Source: Verrucomicrobiaceae bacterium UBA7681 (GTDB taxonomy: Bacteria > Verrucomicrobiota > Verrucomicrobiia > Verrucomicrobiales > Verrucomicrobiaceae). From it: DNA of 64,000 bases. Each line of letters starts with the position of its first letter. Position 1 is the stretch's first letter. A model generated the notes under the pieces. That model did no database searches. It was not told the origin of the DNA and saw only the letters and a list, made by a program, of their open reading frames with translations. Positions 18,723 to 27,552 of this stretch are shown piece after piece. Made by a program: the position numbers and the translations under genes. The DNA is taken from assembly GCA_002482965.1 (NCBI GenBank), contig DLGZ01000006.1:11807-75806 (forward strand). Direction: 5' to 3'.

Positions 18723-18743
18723 CTGGCATGGACAACAGACCAG
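18723..18743. promoter_or_regulatory. Operator candidate O1 (21-bp inverted repeat) before the SDR gene
   Basis: Left arm CTGGCATG, centre GACAA, right arm CAGACCAG; a second left half-site CTGGTCTG overlaps it at 18718-18725. It ends 47 bp before the SDR start at 18791. The right-hand 15 bases are identical to those of the site next to the regulator gene (20751-20771). Confidence 0.75.
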
Positions 18744-18790
18744 CAGCGCGGCCTTGAGTCTGTGGGCTGGTGTCGTCCTTAATATGCACC

Positions 18791-19576
18791 ATGTCCTCTC
18801 CTCATCCGTTTGATCTCAATCAGCGCAGCATCTGGGTCTTTGGCGGCGCTGGCTATTTAGGCGCTGCTGCCGTGGCACAACTGGCTGAAATGCAGGCCCG
18901 CGTGCTATGCGTGGACTTGGCGGAGCGCGCTGCGGAGATGGTCAAGAACGCAGGCTTGGAGTCGCAGGTAAGTGCGGCCTCTCTCAATGCAGCTGACACC
19001 TCCGCCGTGGAAGCATTCGTTCAGGAGCAGATCGCTGCGCATGGCGTGCCGCATGGATTGGTGGTGATGACGTATGCCTCAACGGCCAAGCGCTTTGAGG
19101 ATCTCACTGCCGAAGATTTTGACATGGCAAACCACGGCAACCTCACCGCCACCTTTGCGCTGTCACGTGCTGTCGGCCAGCGCATGGCGGAGCAGGGCAG
19201 GGGCAGCATGGTGCTGTTCTCCAGCATGTATGGCAGCGTCTCGCCTGATCCTTCCGTCTATGCCGCGCCGATGAATCCGAACCCCATCGAGTATGGCGTG
19301 GGCAAGGCGGGCATCCAGCAGATGGCGCGCTACCTGGCCGTGCACTGGGGCAGGCAGGGCGTGCGCTGCAACAGCATCTCGCCCGGTCCGTTTCCCAATC
19401 CGACGATTCAATTTCAGCAGCCCGAATTCGTTGAGCGTCTCGCGCAAAAAGTGCCGCTGGGAAGAGTCGGTCAGGCGGCAGAGATCGCAGGTGCGGTGAC
19501 CTTCTTGCTCAGTGATGCGTCTTCCTTCATCACCGGCCAAAATCTGGCGGTTGATGGTGGCTGGACGGCGTGGTGA
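18791..19576 (+). CDS. Short-chain dehydrogenase/reductase (SDR)
   Basis: A 261-residue classical SDR. The nucleotide-binding loop is atypical (FGGAGYLGAAAV), the catalytic Tyr-Lys pair is present in YGVGKAG, the active-site Ser in LFSSMYG, and the C-terminus has the usual FLLSDASSFITGQNLAVDGGWTAW. It would interconvert a hydroxyl and a keto group, probably on a sugar or sugar acid, in the cytoplasm. The ATG at 18791 is chosen because the extension to 18770 adds only seven non-conserved residues. The 21-bp operator 47 bp upstream places it in the catabolic regulon although it is separated from the main operon by the convergent regulator gene. Confidence 0.88.
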   Translation: MSSPHPFDLNQRSIWVFGGAGYLGAAAVAQLAEMQARVLCVDLAERAAEMVKNAGLESQVSAASLNAADTSAVEAFVQEQIAAHGVPHGLVVMTYASTAKRFEDLTAEDFDMANHGNLTATFALSRAVGQRMAEQGRGSMVLFSSMYGSVSPDPSVYAAPMNPNPIEYGVGKAGIQQMARYLAVHWGRQGVRCNSISPGPFPNPTIQFQQPEFVERLAQKVPLGRVGQAAEIAGAVTFLLSDASSFITGQNLAVDGGWTAW

Positions 19577-19583
19577 CGACCCT

Positions 19584-19606
19584 AAAGTACTGCCGAACTT
19601 TAGCTC
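19584..19606. repeat. Dispersed 23-bp intergenic repeat, copy 2
   Basis: Starts AAAGTACTGCCGAACTTTAG; it is the reverse complement of 3578-3600 with one mismatch. It lies in the 82-bp gap between the convergent SDR and regulator genes and can form a short imperfect hairpin. Confidence 0.7.
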
Positions 19607-19658
19607 AGTCTGGGAGGGCACGGCGCATCCGGAATGAGCTCAAACTCATCTGTGCTTT

Positions 19659-20750
19659 TTACACCGTGTCGCCACGGATCATTTTGGGCATCAGGCGAAT
19701 CGCCTTGGGCGGCAGGCTTCCCGCTTCGGCGAGCTGGCGCGCGGCTTTGCAGACGTTGCGTGCAAACTGACCGGTGTTCGCGGCATAGCGGGTGATGAGC
19801 GGCACCGTGTGCTGGAGAAAGGTTTCGTCATCTCGCGAGATCACCGCGATGTCCTGCGGGATGCGTTTGCCACGCTGCGTGAGAAACATCATCACTGTGA
19901 GTACATGGATGGCGCGGGCGACCACGTAGGCGGTGGGGGGGCGTGACGAGCGCAGCGCCTTTTCCAGCAGCGTGCACAGATGGGCTGCAGTGCCATCATG
20001 GGGGATCACCAGCAAGGTCGGCGCGTTGGTGCCGCCCAGCGCCTCACGCAATCCTTGTTCGCTCTGCAGGTCGCCGCCGTAGTCTCCGGCCGGTCGGATG
20101 AAGGCAATGTGACGATGGCCTTTGCCACTGAGCAGGCCGCCTGCATGACGGCAGAGCGCCCGGTAGTCGGCATCGATGGAAGGCAGGTTCATGCCCGGTG
20201 CGCAGGAGCCCACGACGAGGCAGGGCAGCTTGCGGCGCAAGAACCAGCTCTGCACCGGCTCCAGCGACCCAAACAGCAGCCAGGCCGCCGCAGGCGAGCG
20301 GGTGGTCAGAGCCTCCAGCGCACGCGCTGGCGTGGAGGAGAAGCATGCGGTGCTCACATGAATTTCAAAGCTGAAGCCAACACGAGAAAGCTGATCACGC
20401 AAATCATCCACCATCACCACCGTCGAGGGGGACATTTCCAGCAGCGGTCGGGGAGAGATGAGCGCGATCACCCGGTCATGCACGGCTGTCTGCTCTTTCA
20501 CATCGGTCTTGATACGCCTCCGCTGTCTGTCTGAGACCTCCAGAAAGCCATCGCGCTGCAGTTCATGCAGTGCGGCACGCAGCGTGTGGCGGCTTACTTG
20601 CAGGCGTGCGCACAGTTCGCGCTCTCCTGGGAGATGGCCGTGCCAGTGTCCGGCCTGCATCGACTCGCGCAGGCTCTGCGCAGTCAAGGAGACCAGGGAG
20701 ATGCGTTGCGGCAGTCTGGGGCTGGAAGAGGAGTCGGTGGTGGGCTTCAT
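19659..20750 (-). CDS. GntR/LacI hybrid transcriptional regulator of the catabolic locus
   Basis: A 363-residue DNA-binding protein. Residues of about 20-80 form a GntR-type winged helix-turn-helix (GHLPGERELCARLQVSRHTLRAALHELQRDGFLEV). Residues of about 110-360 resemble the LacI periplasmic-binding-protein-like ligand domain (AAWLLFGSLEPVQSW, RKLPCLVVGSC, GHRHIAFIRPAGDYG), so the effector is probably a sugar or sugar acid. The open frame extends upstream to 20885 but would cross the divergent gene; the ATG at 20750 gives the normal N-terminus. A 21-bp inverted repeat abuts this ATG and lies 46 bp before the divergent operon, so autoregulation and control of that operon are likely. Four more copies define its putative regulon. 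Confidence 0.88.
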   Translation of the reverse strand: MKPTTDSSSSPRLPQRISLVSLTAQSLRESMQAGHWHGHLPGERELCARLQVSRHTLRAALHELQRDGFLEVSDRQRRRIKTDVKEQTAVHDRVIALISPRPLLEMSPSTVVMVDDLRDQLSRVGFSFEIHVSTACFSSTPARALEALTTRSPAAAWLLFGSLEPVQSWFLRRKLPCLVVGSCAPGMNLPSIDADYRALCRHAGGLLSGKGHRHIAFIRPAGDYGGDLQSEQGLREALGGTNAPTLLVIPHDGTAAHLCTLLEKALRSSRPPTAYVVARAIHVLTVMMFLTQRGKRIPQDIAVISRDDETFLQHTVPLITRYAANTGQFARNVCKAARQLAEAGSLPPKAIRLMPKMIRGDTV

Positions 20751-20771
20751 CTGGTTTGGACAACAGACCAG
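20751..20771. promoter_or_regulatory. Operator candidate O2 between regulator and main operon
   Basis: Left arm CTGGTTTG, centre GACAA, right arm CAGACCAG: 7 of 8 arm positions are complementary. It directly abuts the regulator start codon and ends 46 bp before the ATG of the RraA-like gene at 20818. It is the copy adjacent to the regulator and so the reference site for the other four. Confidence 0.8.
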
Positions 20772-20817
20772 CAGCATGACGTTGTGACAAATCGTTTCAG
20801 CAGCCTGTTTCCTTACC

Positions 20818-21579
20818 ATGTCATCAAAAGCGCGCAACCTCTCGCACAGCGACCTGCTCCAGCTCAAACGCTGGAACACTCCCACAATCTACAACGGCTG
20901 GGAGCAGATTACCCGGCACAATCCCGGCACAGATGCCTTCAACATCGAAGAAACGAGGGACTTCATGCCGCAGATGGGCCCCATGGTGGGCTACGCCGTC
21001 ACCCTGGTCATTGAGCCTTCAAACGCCGCACACCGCCAGACGAACCCACATGCCGGAGAGGAGTTTCGCCGCTACATCGCCAGCATGCCGGGGCCAAAGA
21101 TCATCGTCGTGCAGGATCTCGACAAACCCCGCGTGCTCGGCTCCGCCTGGGGTGAGGTGAGCGCCAACATGTTTCGTGCTCTTGGTTGCGTGGGCACCAT
21201 TACTGACGGTGCCATTCGCGATCTCGATGAAATGACCAATGCAGGATTCAAGGCGCTCGCCCGTCGTCTCTGCGTCGGCCACGCGTTTGTACACCCCGTG
21301 CGCTGGGGCTGCGAGGTGGAGGTCTTTGGCCGCACCGTGCAGCCGGATGATCTCATCCACGCCGACAAGCATGGCTTCATGGTCATTCCTCCCGAAGACC
21401 AGCCAAGGCTGCTGGAAGCCGCACGCTTCATGGACGCCAATGAATGCGCCACCGTCATCCCTGCCGCCCGCGAGGGCGCAGGCCGCAGCACGGACGAACT
21501 CCTGGCCGATCTCGAAGCTTCCATCACCCAGTTCAGCGCCAACGTGAAAACTCAATTCGCTCGCCAAGGCGAGTGGTAA
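20818..21579 (+). CDS. RraA-family protein, probable 4-hydroxy-4-methyl-2-oxoglutarate-aldolase-like or related lyase
   Basis: A 253-residue member of the RraA/HMG-aldolase fold. The signature region WGEVSANMFRALGCVGTITDGAIRDLDE carries the G-x4-M-x2-ALG and TDG-x2-RD elements that bind Mg and substrate in the aldolases. It is followed by the conserved HPVRWGCEVEVFGRTVQPDDLIHADKHGFMVIP. Aldolase members cleave 4-hydroxy-2-oxo acids to pyruvate; others have lost activity and bind RNase E. Position as first gene of a sugar-catabolic operon argues for the enzymatic role. No signal peptide. First gene behind operator O2, 17 bp before the sialidase gene. Confidence 0.82.
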   Translation: MSSKARNLSHSDLLQLKRWNTPTIYNGWEQITRHNPGTDAFNIEETRDFMPQMGPMVGYAVTLVIEPSNAAHRQTNPHAGEEFRRYIASMPGPKIIVVQDLDKPRVLGSAWGEVSANMFRALGCVGTITDGAIRDLDEMTNAGFKALARRLCVGHAFVHPVRWGCEVEVFGRTVQPDDLIHADKHGFMVIPPEDQPRLLEAARFMDANECATVIPAAREGAGRSTDELLADLEASITQFSANVKTQFARQGEW

Positions 21580-21596
21580 TTCGTCCCGCAGCAATC

Positions 21597-22697
21597 ATGA
21601 AAATCATCGCACTCTGTCTCGCCTTTGTCTGCATGGCTCATGCCGAAAGCGTCATCACCTTCAATCTCGATCCCACGAAGGAAAACCCGCGCAATTCCGA
21701 AGGTTCCTTCGCCACGTTGGCCTCGGGTCGCATCATCTTTTGCTACTCGCATTTTTACGGCGGTGCAGGGGATGAGAGCCCCGCACGCATCGTGCGCATT
21801 CATTCGGACGATCAAGGCCGCACCTGGAGCCAGCCCGTCACCGTGGTGGAGAACACCGGCGGCAACAATGTGATGAGCGTCTCCTTGCTGCGCCTCGCCA
21901 GCGGCAAGCTGGCCATGTTTTACTGCATCAAAAATAGCTGGATCGACTGCCGCCCTCACATGCGCGTTTCCACCGATGATGGCGAGAACTGGACCGAGCC
22001 CAAGCTCGTGCAGCAGGCACCGGGTTATTTCGTCATGAACAACGACCGTGTCATCCAGACCAGCAAGGGGCGCATCATCATCCCGCTGGCCTTTCATCGC
22101 TCACGCGGCACCGATCCGCATACCAGCAAATCATGGGACGCACGCGCCATCGACACCTGGATCTATTCCGATGATGAAGGCGCTACTTGGACAGAGTCCT
22201 CAAGCTGGTGGGCCATGCCAGTGCGCAGCGGCAGCGGTCTGCAGGAGCCGGGCGTCGTGGAGCTTGCGGATGGTTCGATCTTCTCCTGGTGCCGCACGGA
22301 TCAAGGTGCGCAGTATGGCTTTCGCTCCACCGATGCGGGCAAGACGTTCTCTCCACCGGAGTCCACGGAAATGAAATCTCCCAACGGCCCCGCCAGCATC
22401 AAACGCCTGCCCGGCAGCAGCGACCTGCTGGCCATCTACAATGACCACTCGGGCAAGTTTCCGTTCCCACCGAAGAAGCGCAATCCCTTCGTCGCCGCCA
22501 TTTCCACGGACGGCGGCAAGACCTGGCCCAAGCGCAAGCTCATCGAGGACGATCCAGATGGTCTCTACCACTACACCGCCATCCATTTCGTGGGCGACGC
22601 CATGCTCATCGGCTACTGCGCTGGCGACAGCAAAGTCGGCGCGCTTAATCGCCTGCGCATCCGTCGCATCACGCTCGATTGGTTGAAGCAACCCTGA
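21597..22697 (+). CDS. Secreted sialidase-like BNR/Asp-box beta-propeller
   Basis: A 366-residue protein with a signal peptide (MKIIALCLAFVCMAHA) and a six-bladed sialidase-type propeller. Five Asp boxes (S-x-D-x-G-x-T/N-W/F) are visible: SDDQGRTW, STDDGENW, SDDEGATW, STDAGKTF and STDGGKTW. Many such proteins of Verrucomicrobia and Planctomycetes are annotated exo-alpha-sialidase, but the fold also serves other glycoside hydrolases and lyases, so substrate is open. It probably acts in the periplasm or outside on a sugar polymer. The ATG at 21597 starts the signal peptide; the longer frame overlaps the previous gene. The stop overlaps the next start by one base. Confidence 0.83.
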   Translation: MKIIALCLAFVCMAHAESVITFNLDPTKENPRNSEGSFATLASGRIIFCYSHFYGGAGDESPARIVRIHSDDQGRTWSQPVTVVENTGGNNVMSVSLLRLASGKLAMFYCIKNSWIDCRPHMRVSTDDGENWTEPKLVQQAPGYFVMNNDRVIQTSKGRIIIPLAFHRSRGTDPHTSKSWDARAIDTWIYSDDEGATWTESSSWWAMPVRSGSGLQEPGVVELADGSIFSWCRTDQGAQYGFRSTDAGKTFSPPESTEMKSPNGPASIKRLPGSSDLLAIYNDHSGKFPFPPKKRNPFVAAISTDGGKTWPKRKLIEDDPDGLYHYTAIHFVGDAMLIGYCAGDSKVGALNRLRIRRITLDWLKQP

Positions 22698-23905
22698 TGC
22701 CCATGCGCACGCTCATTCTCCTCCTGTGCTTTTGCTGCGCGAATCTGCTTGGCGCAGCACCATTGCAAATCGAACAACGCCTCGCCGCAGGGAACGAGCC
22801 TGTGCGCATCGTCTGCATCGGCGACAGCATCACCGGCGTCTATTATCACAGTGGCGGTCGCCGGGCGTATCCCGAGATGCTTCAGCTCGCACTGCGGCAG
22901 CTCTACCCGCAGGCGCAGATCAGCGTGCACAATGCCGGCATCAGTGGCGACACTACCACAGGAGGGCTCAAGCGTCTGGAAAGTGATGTGCTCGCGCACA
23001 AGCCACAGCTCGTGACGATCATGTTTGGCATGAATGATCTGGTGAAGACATCTGTGGATGTCTTCAAAAAAAATCTCCGCGAAATGATCGCCCGCTGCCG
23101 CACCAGCGGCGCCGAGGTGGTGCTGTGTACGCAAAATTCCGTGGTCGAGACGGGGCCGCGGCCCTGCGCCCGGCTTGCCGAATTCACGCAGGCCATTCGT
23201 GACGTGGCCAAAGAGGAATCACTCGTGGTGGCCGACTGCTTTGCCGCTTTCGAGGCCGTGCATGCAGTGGATGCTTCTGAATGGAATCTGCTCCTCAGCG
23301 ATGCCATTCACCCCAACATGGCAGGACACAAACTCTTCGCCGAAACTCTCGCGCAGGCCATTACCGGCCAGACTGTTTCTCTTCGGAAAATCGGTCCGCC
23401 CATGCCTGTGCTGCCGCATGCTTTCGCACGGATCAAAGCTGCTCAGCCTGTCCGAGTGCTCGCTATGCCGCCGTATGATGAGCTCATCAAGCCTGCTCTA
23501 CAAAAGCTGTATCCCGGGGTCGAAGTCAAGGTCACGCCCTGGCCCGTCGCAGGTCAGACGCTCGCGCAAATCGAGATCGCCGCGCGCAAGGTGCGCAGCA
23601 TGGCGCAGGATCTCGTCATCATCGCCGTGCCCGCAGATCTGCCGCTGCTGGATCAGCAGCAGTTTCATCATGATTATTCATGGATCATGAACAACTCGCT
23701 CAGCTTTGGCCCACAGCAGTGGGATGTGGTGGTCGCCTTGCCCTCCACTGCAAAACCCACACTCAGCCAGGAGGAGCAGCGTCACGAAGCATTCGCGCAG
23801 CGCCTCATCAAAGCCCAGGACCTTTCCATGATCACACGCCGCGCAGGCGATGCCTCGCTTTTGTTTGAAATCCTCTCCACCTGGCTCGCCCAACACCAAC
23901 CCTGA
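22697..23905 (+). CDS. Secreted SGNH/GDSL hydrolase
   Basis: A 402-residue protein with a signal peptide (about residues 1-21). All four SGNH blocks are present: GDSIT with nucleophile S44, G in NAGISGDTT, N in GMND, and D202-x-x-H205 in DAIHPN. This is a complete esterase triad, normally removing acetyl or other acyl groups from carbohydrates or lipids. Residues of about 220-400 form an additional C-terminal domain without clear similarity that I can see. In this operon it probably de-esterifies the glycan substrate outside the cytoplasm. Start overlaps the upstream stop (TGATG). Confidence 0.86.
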   Translation: MPMRTLILLLCFCCANLLGAAPLQIEQRLAAGNEPVRIVCIGDSITGVYYHSGGRRAYPEMLQLALRQLYPQAQISVHNAGISGDTTTGGLKRLESDVLAHKPQLVTIMFGMNDLVKTSVDVFKKNLREMIARCRTSGAEVVLCTQNSVVETGPRPCARLAEFTQAIRDVAKEESLVVADCFAAFEAVHAVDASEWNLLLSDAIHPNMAGHKLFAETLAQAITGQTVSLRKIGPPMPVLPHAFARIKAAQPVRVLAMPPYDELIKPALQKLYPGVEVKVTPWPVAGQTLAQIEIAARKVRSMAQDLVIIAVPADLPLLDQQQFHHDYSWIMNNSLSFGPQQWDVVVALPSTAKPTLSQEEQRHEAFAQRLIKAQDLSMITRRAGDASLLFEILSTWLAQHQP

Positions 23906-23912
23906 CGATATT

Positions 23913-24728
23913 ATGAGACGCTCCAAAGTCCTCGCCAAAATCCGTGCCGGAAAAGTTGCCCGCATCTGCTGCACCGGTTCGCCCATCGCTTCATTCCCGG
24001 CCATCGCCGCTCACTTCAACTACGACGGCATCTGGCTTGATGCCGAGCACCGTGCGTGGGATCAGCGTGAAGCCGAGACCATGCTGGGCCGTCATCACGC
24101 GGCTGACATCGACTGCATGTGGCGTCCGCCGACCAAGGAAAAAAACGGCCTCTACCGTCTGCTGGAAGACGGTGCCTCAGGCTTGATGATCCCCCATGTC
24201 GGCAGCGCGGATGAAGCGCGTGCGCTGGTGAATGCGATCAAATTTCCACCGCTCGGAGATCGCGGTTTTTGCGGCGGTGGTCGCGATGCGGACTATTGGA
24301 TCGGCAAGCCCGACGACTACACCGATCAGGCCAACCGCGAGACCTTCCTCACCGTGCAGATCGAAACGCCTGCCGCTCTTGCCAATGTCGAAGAGATCGC
24401 TGCCGTGCCCGGGGTGGACATCCTCTTCTTAGGCCCTGGCGACATGTCACTGCGCCTCGGTTGTTCGGCTGCCGTGAATGATCCCGTGATGATGGATGTG
24501 CAAAAGCAGATTTCCGCTGCCTGCCGCAAACAGGGCAAGACCTGGGGCCGCCCCGTCGGCTCTGCTGCGGATGCAAAAACGATCATCGATCTCGGTGCGC
24601 AATTCGTGGTGCTCGGCAGCGAGTTTGGCGCGCTGCATGCGCATCTCAGTGCCTGCGCAGCCGATTTTGACAGCGTGCTCAGTGAAATTTCCGGCCAGTC
24701 CATCGTGCCGGAGGGCAAGACGTACTGA
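23913..24728 (+). CDS. HpcH/HpaI-family class II aldolase
   Basis: A 271-residue cytoplasmic aldolase. The catalytic Glu-His pair is seen in LDAEHRAWD. The metal ligands are in FLTVQIETPAALANVEEIAAVPGVDILFLGPGDMSLRLG (Glu and Asp), with the GASGLMIPHVGSADEARALV segment before them. These enzymes cleave 2-keto-3-deoxy sugar acids or hydroxy-oxo-acids to pyruvate (or a related 2-oxoacid) plus an aldehyde. A paralogue-type gene lies at 48159-48968 under the same operator. It follows the SGNH gene by 7 bp. Start ATG at 23913 chosen because the upstream extension overlaps that gene. Confidence 0.9.
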   Translation: MRRSKVLAKIRAGKVARICCTGSPIASFPAIAAHFNYDGIWLDAEHRAWDQREAETMLGRHHAADIDCMWRPPTKEKNGLYRLLEDGASGLMIPHVGSADEARALVNAIKFPPLGDRGFCGGGRDADYWIGKPDDYTDQANRETFLTVQIETPAALANVEEIAAVPGVDILFLGPGDMSLRLGCSAAVNDPVMMDVQKQISAACRKQGKTWGRPVGSAADAKTIIDLGAQFVVLGSEFGALHAHLSACAADFDSVLSEISGQSIVPEGKTY

Positions 24729-24779
24729 TCAGGCGCGTTTGCTCATCAGCGCAACCAGAGAATGCTGAGCCTAGCTTAC

Positions 24780-25631
24780 ATGAAACACGCTGTCATCACG
24801 CCCGCGGCACTGCCGGTTACCCAGATCGGTCTCGGCTGCGTGACGCTGGGGCGCGAGATTGACGAGGAAGCCTCCTTCGTATTGCTCGATCACGCACTTG
24901 CGCGTGGCGTTCGTTTGTTTGATACAGCGGCAGCCTATGGCCACGGTGCATCGGAAAGCATCCTCGGGCGCTGGCTGGCCTCCCGCCGCCCCAGTGGCAT
25001 CAGTATCGCCACCAAGATTCTGCCTCCTTATGACCGCCTCGACATCGCTGCCAGCATGCAGCGGCTGGGTGTGGATCAAATCGATTTGCTGTATTTGCAT
25101 CAGTGGCATGAGAGTGTGCTTTCCGCCGGTGCTGCACTCGATGAACTCGTGGCCTCCGGCAGGGTGAAGGCTCTCGGTCTCAGCAATGTCACTCTGGACC
25201 AACTGCGGGCCGCTGGTCCGCGCTTCAGCGTCGTGCAGAACAACCATAACCTGGCGGTGAGTGACGTGAGTGAGGCATTGCGCGAACACTGCGTGGCGAA
25301 TGGTATTGCCATCGTCACCTACAGCCCGCTGGGGGCCGGGTTTCTCACGGGCAAACATCACCTTGGGGTTCAAAGCGGATCGCGGTTCGATCTCGTGCCC
25401 GGGCATCAGGATGTCTATTTTCACCGCGGTTCGTATCGCCGTCTTGCGACGCTCGAAGCCGTCTCCGCACGCAGCGGTCACTCGCAGGCGCATCTGGCTC
25501 TGGCCTGGGCGCTGCATCAGCCGGGTATCGACTCCGTCCTTGTCGGTGGCCGCGCACCGGCGCATCTCGACCAGGCGTTCGCCGCACTCGACCTTGATGA
25601 CCCTGCACTCTTTGCCGAACTCACTGCATGA
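24780..25631 (+). CDS. Aldo/keto reductase
   Basis: A 283-residue (beta/alpha)8 NAD(P)-dependent reductase. The catalytic tetrad is complete: D48 and Y53 in FDTAAAYGHG, K79 in ATKILPPYD and H107 in LLYLHQWHE. The cofactor segments GLSNV and VTYSPLGAGFLTGKH are present too. Members of this subgroup include sugar dehydrogenases such as L-fucose and L-galactose dehydrogenases, which would suit the context, but substrate is inferred. Cytoplasmic. The start is ATG at 24780, 51 bp after the aldolase; the stop overlaps the next start (ATGA). Confidence 0.88.
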   Translation: MKHAVITPAALPVTQIGLGCVTLGREIDEEASFVLLDHALARGVRLFDTAAAYGHGASESILGRWLASRRPSGISIATKILPPYDRLDIAASMQRLGVDQIDLLYLHQWHESVLSAGAALDELVASGRVKALGLSNVTLDQLRAAGPRFSVVQNNHNLAVSDVSEALREHCVANGIAIVTYSPLGAGFLTGKHHLGVQSGSRFDLVPGHQDVYFHRGSYRRLATLEAVSARSGHSQAHLALAWALHQPGIDSVLVGGRAPAHLDQAFAALDLDDPALFAELTA

Positions 25632-26365
25632 ATCCAGACTCCACCCAGCGCCTCGCTGATTATGAACGCGACGGCGTCATTCTCATCCACCAGTTTCTCA
25701 ATGCGGACGAAGTAACCGCCGTGCGTGCCGAGTTGGATCGCTACATCCGCGATGATCTCGCTGCGCAGCCCGTTGATGCCCGCACCTTCGAGAAGGACGA
25801 GAAAACCGTGCGCAATCTCTGGCGCTTGGAGAAATACAACGAGTGGTTCCTCCAACTCGGAGAGCGTGCGGACATTCGCGCGCTCGTCGCTCCGCTGCTG
25901 CATGGCGAACCCGTGCTGGTCGGCGTGGAGACCTTCAACAAGCCCGCACGCATCGGCTCCGGAGTGCCCTATCATCAGGACAATGCCTACTTCTGCCAGA
26001 CTCCGCCGGACATGCTCACCGTCTGGATTGCCATCGATGAAGTCACCGCTGCAAACGGCCCCGTGTTCTTTGTCAAAGGCTCGCACAAAGCAGGCATGCA
26101 GCCCACCCGGCCCAGCGGCGTGCGTGGCAACAGCATCGGCATGGCCGAACCCTCCAGCGTGCCGCTCGCTGAGCAGTTCTGCGGCCTGCTCGCTCCCGGC
26201 GATGCGACGATTCATCAGTGCGAAACGATCCACCACTCCGCGCCAAACACGACGGACTCCGCCCGCCTCGGTCTGCTGCTCGTGTATCGCGGCAGCCACA
26301 CGCAGACCGACCCGACTCTCAAAGCCACATACACTGCGGCAGTCGCCACCACACCTCCTGCATGA
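25628..26365 (+). CDS. Phytanoyl-CoA dioxygenase (PhyH)-family oxygenase
   Basis: A 245-residue non-haem Fe(II)/2-oxoglutarate-type oxygenase. The iron motif H116-x-D118 is in YHQDNAYFC and the distal His in ETIHHSAPN (H202/H203), followed by an Arg (ARLGLLLVYRG) suited to 2-oxoglutarate binding. Such enzymes hydroxylate or demethylate small molecules. A dioxygenase in a carbohydrate operon suggests oxidative removal of a modification such as a methyl ether or phosphonate, which is inference. Cytoplasmic. Starts inside the end of the previous gene (ATGA) and is itself overlapped by the next. Confidence 0.86.
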   Translation: MNPDSTQRLADYERDGVILIHQFLNADEVTAVRAELDRYIRDDLAAQPVDARTFEKDEKTVRNLWRLEKYNEWFLQLGERADIRALVAPLLHGEPVLVGVETFNKPARIGSGVPYHQDNAYFCQTPPDMLTVWIAIDEVTAANGPVFFVKGSHKAGMQPTRPSGVRGNSIGMAEPSSVPLAEQFCGLLAPGDATIHQCETIHHSAPNTTDSARLGLLLVYRGSHTQTDPTLKATYTAAVATTPPA

Positions 26366-27552
26366 AGCACCTTTTCCTCCTGCTCTCCCTTTCGGTCGTG
26401 CCTGCCGTTGCCCGCGACATCCACGTCGGCCAAGACAAGGATGCACCCACCATCGCACACGCGATCAAGCTCGCGCAACCGGGCGACACCGTTCATCTCG
26501 AACCCAAGGTCTATCATGACTACGCTGGCTTCTACGACAAAAAAGGCGAGCCCGGCAAGCCCATCACCCTCGATGGACACGGAGCGACCTTGGAGGGCAG
26601 TGACCCGATTGATCCGGGGCAATGGACCGAGGTCTCTCCGGGTTTGTTTGCCAATGATCATCTCATTGAGCGCAATGACGACGCGATCATCGGCCGATGG
26701 TTCTTTCTCTGGAACGGCCAGATGAACCACATGGGGCGTACCTCCAAAGGCCGCAGTGCGCCGCTCAAAAAACCTGACGAACTTCAGCCCGGTGAATGGA
26801 CCTTTGTCAAAGATCCCTCCCGCGAGAAACCGCCTTCGAAGCAGATCTACGGCACCTTCTACCTCAAGCTGCCGCCCGGACAGCAGCTCGCAGATGCCGC
26901 CATCCGCGCCCCCGTGCGCAGTGCCGGGGTGCAGTTCGGCGGCGACAATGCCCACCTCGTCATCAAAAACCTCACCGCCACACATCCTTACAATGACGGC
27001 TTCAACATCCACGGCGACTGCCGCGAGGTGATCTTTGAAAACATCGCCGCCATCGAGTGCGGCGACGATGGCATCAGCGCGCATGAATCCGCGCAGTATC
27101 GCGTGGATGGTTTCGTCAGCACCGGCAACAGCACCGGCATCACCGACACCGGCACGGCACAGACGAGCTACACCAATGTCTTCCTCGCGAAGAACATCGG
27201 CTTCGATCTCTATTTTCTCGATGAAGGCCGCTACACCCTTACCAATGTCTTCGTTCTTTCATCCTCGCAAAATCCTCTTTCGATCAACGGTCGCATCACA
27301 GGCACGTGCCAAATGAAAATGGAAAACGTCCTGCTCCGCCGTCTCGCCGAACCGCGCTTAGGCAGCATCTCTCAGCATGCGGTGGTGGAAGCCAAGAACT
27401 GCACGTTTGAAAACATGGAAATCAAAATCACTGGCAGCGCCACCTGGGACAACTGCCTCATCAATGGCCAGCTCCTTCCGCCAGACCGCCCCGCCACCGG
27501 TGCGGACGTATCCGCGCTGCTGAAACTCATGCCAAAAGATTTCAAGCCATGA
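26362..27552 (+). CDS. Secreted right-handed parallel beta-helix protein
   Basis: A 396-residue protein with a signal peptide (MKHLFLLLSLSVVPAVA). It opens with the usual IHVGQDKDAPTIAHAIKLAQPGDTVHLEPKVY motif of beta-helix carbohydrate-active proteins. Parallel rungs follow, for example GDNAHLVIKNLTATHPYNDGFNIHGDCREVIFENI and GDDGISAHESAQYRVDGF. The fold is shared by pectate lyases, polygalacturonases and other polysaccharide lyases or hydrolases. The Asp pairs (YNDG, GDDG) resemble a glycoside hydrolase family 28-type active site, but I cannot assign the family. Probably periplasmic or surface exposed; start and stop overlap neighbours by ATGA. Confidence 0.8.
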   Translation: MKHLFLLLSLSVVPAVARDIHVGQDKDAPTIAHAIKLAQPGDTVHLEPKVYHDYAGFYDKKGEPGKPITLDGHGATLEGSDPIDPGQWTEVSPGLFANDHLIERNDDAIIGRWFFLWNGQMNHMGRTSKGRSAPLKKPDELQPGEWTFVKDPSREKPPSKQIYGTFYLKLPPGQQLADAAIRAPVRSAGVQFGGDNAHLVIKNLTATHPYNDGFNIHGDCREVIFENIAAIECGDDGISAHESAQYRVDGFVSTGNSTGITDTGTAQTSYTNVFLAKNIGFDLYFLDEGRYTLTNVFVLSSSQNPLSINGRITGTCQMKMENVLLRRLAEPRLGSISQHAVVEAKNCTFENMEIKITGSATWDNCLINGQLLPPDRPATGADVSALLKLMPKDFKP

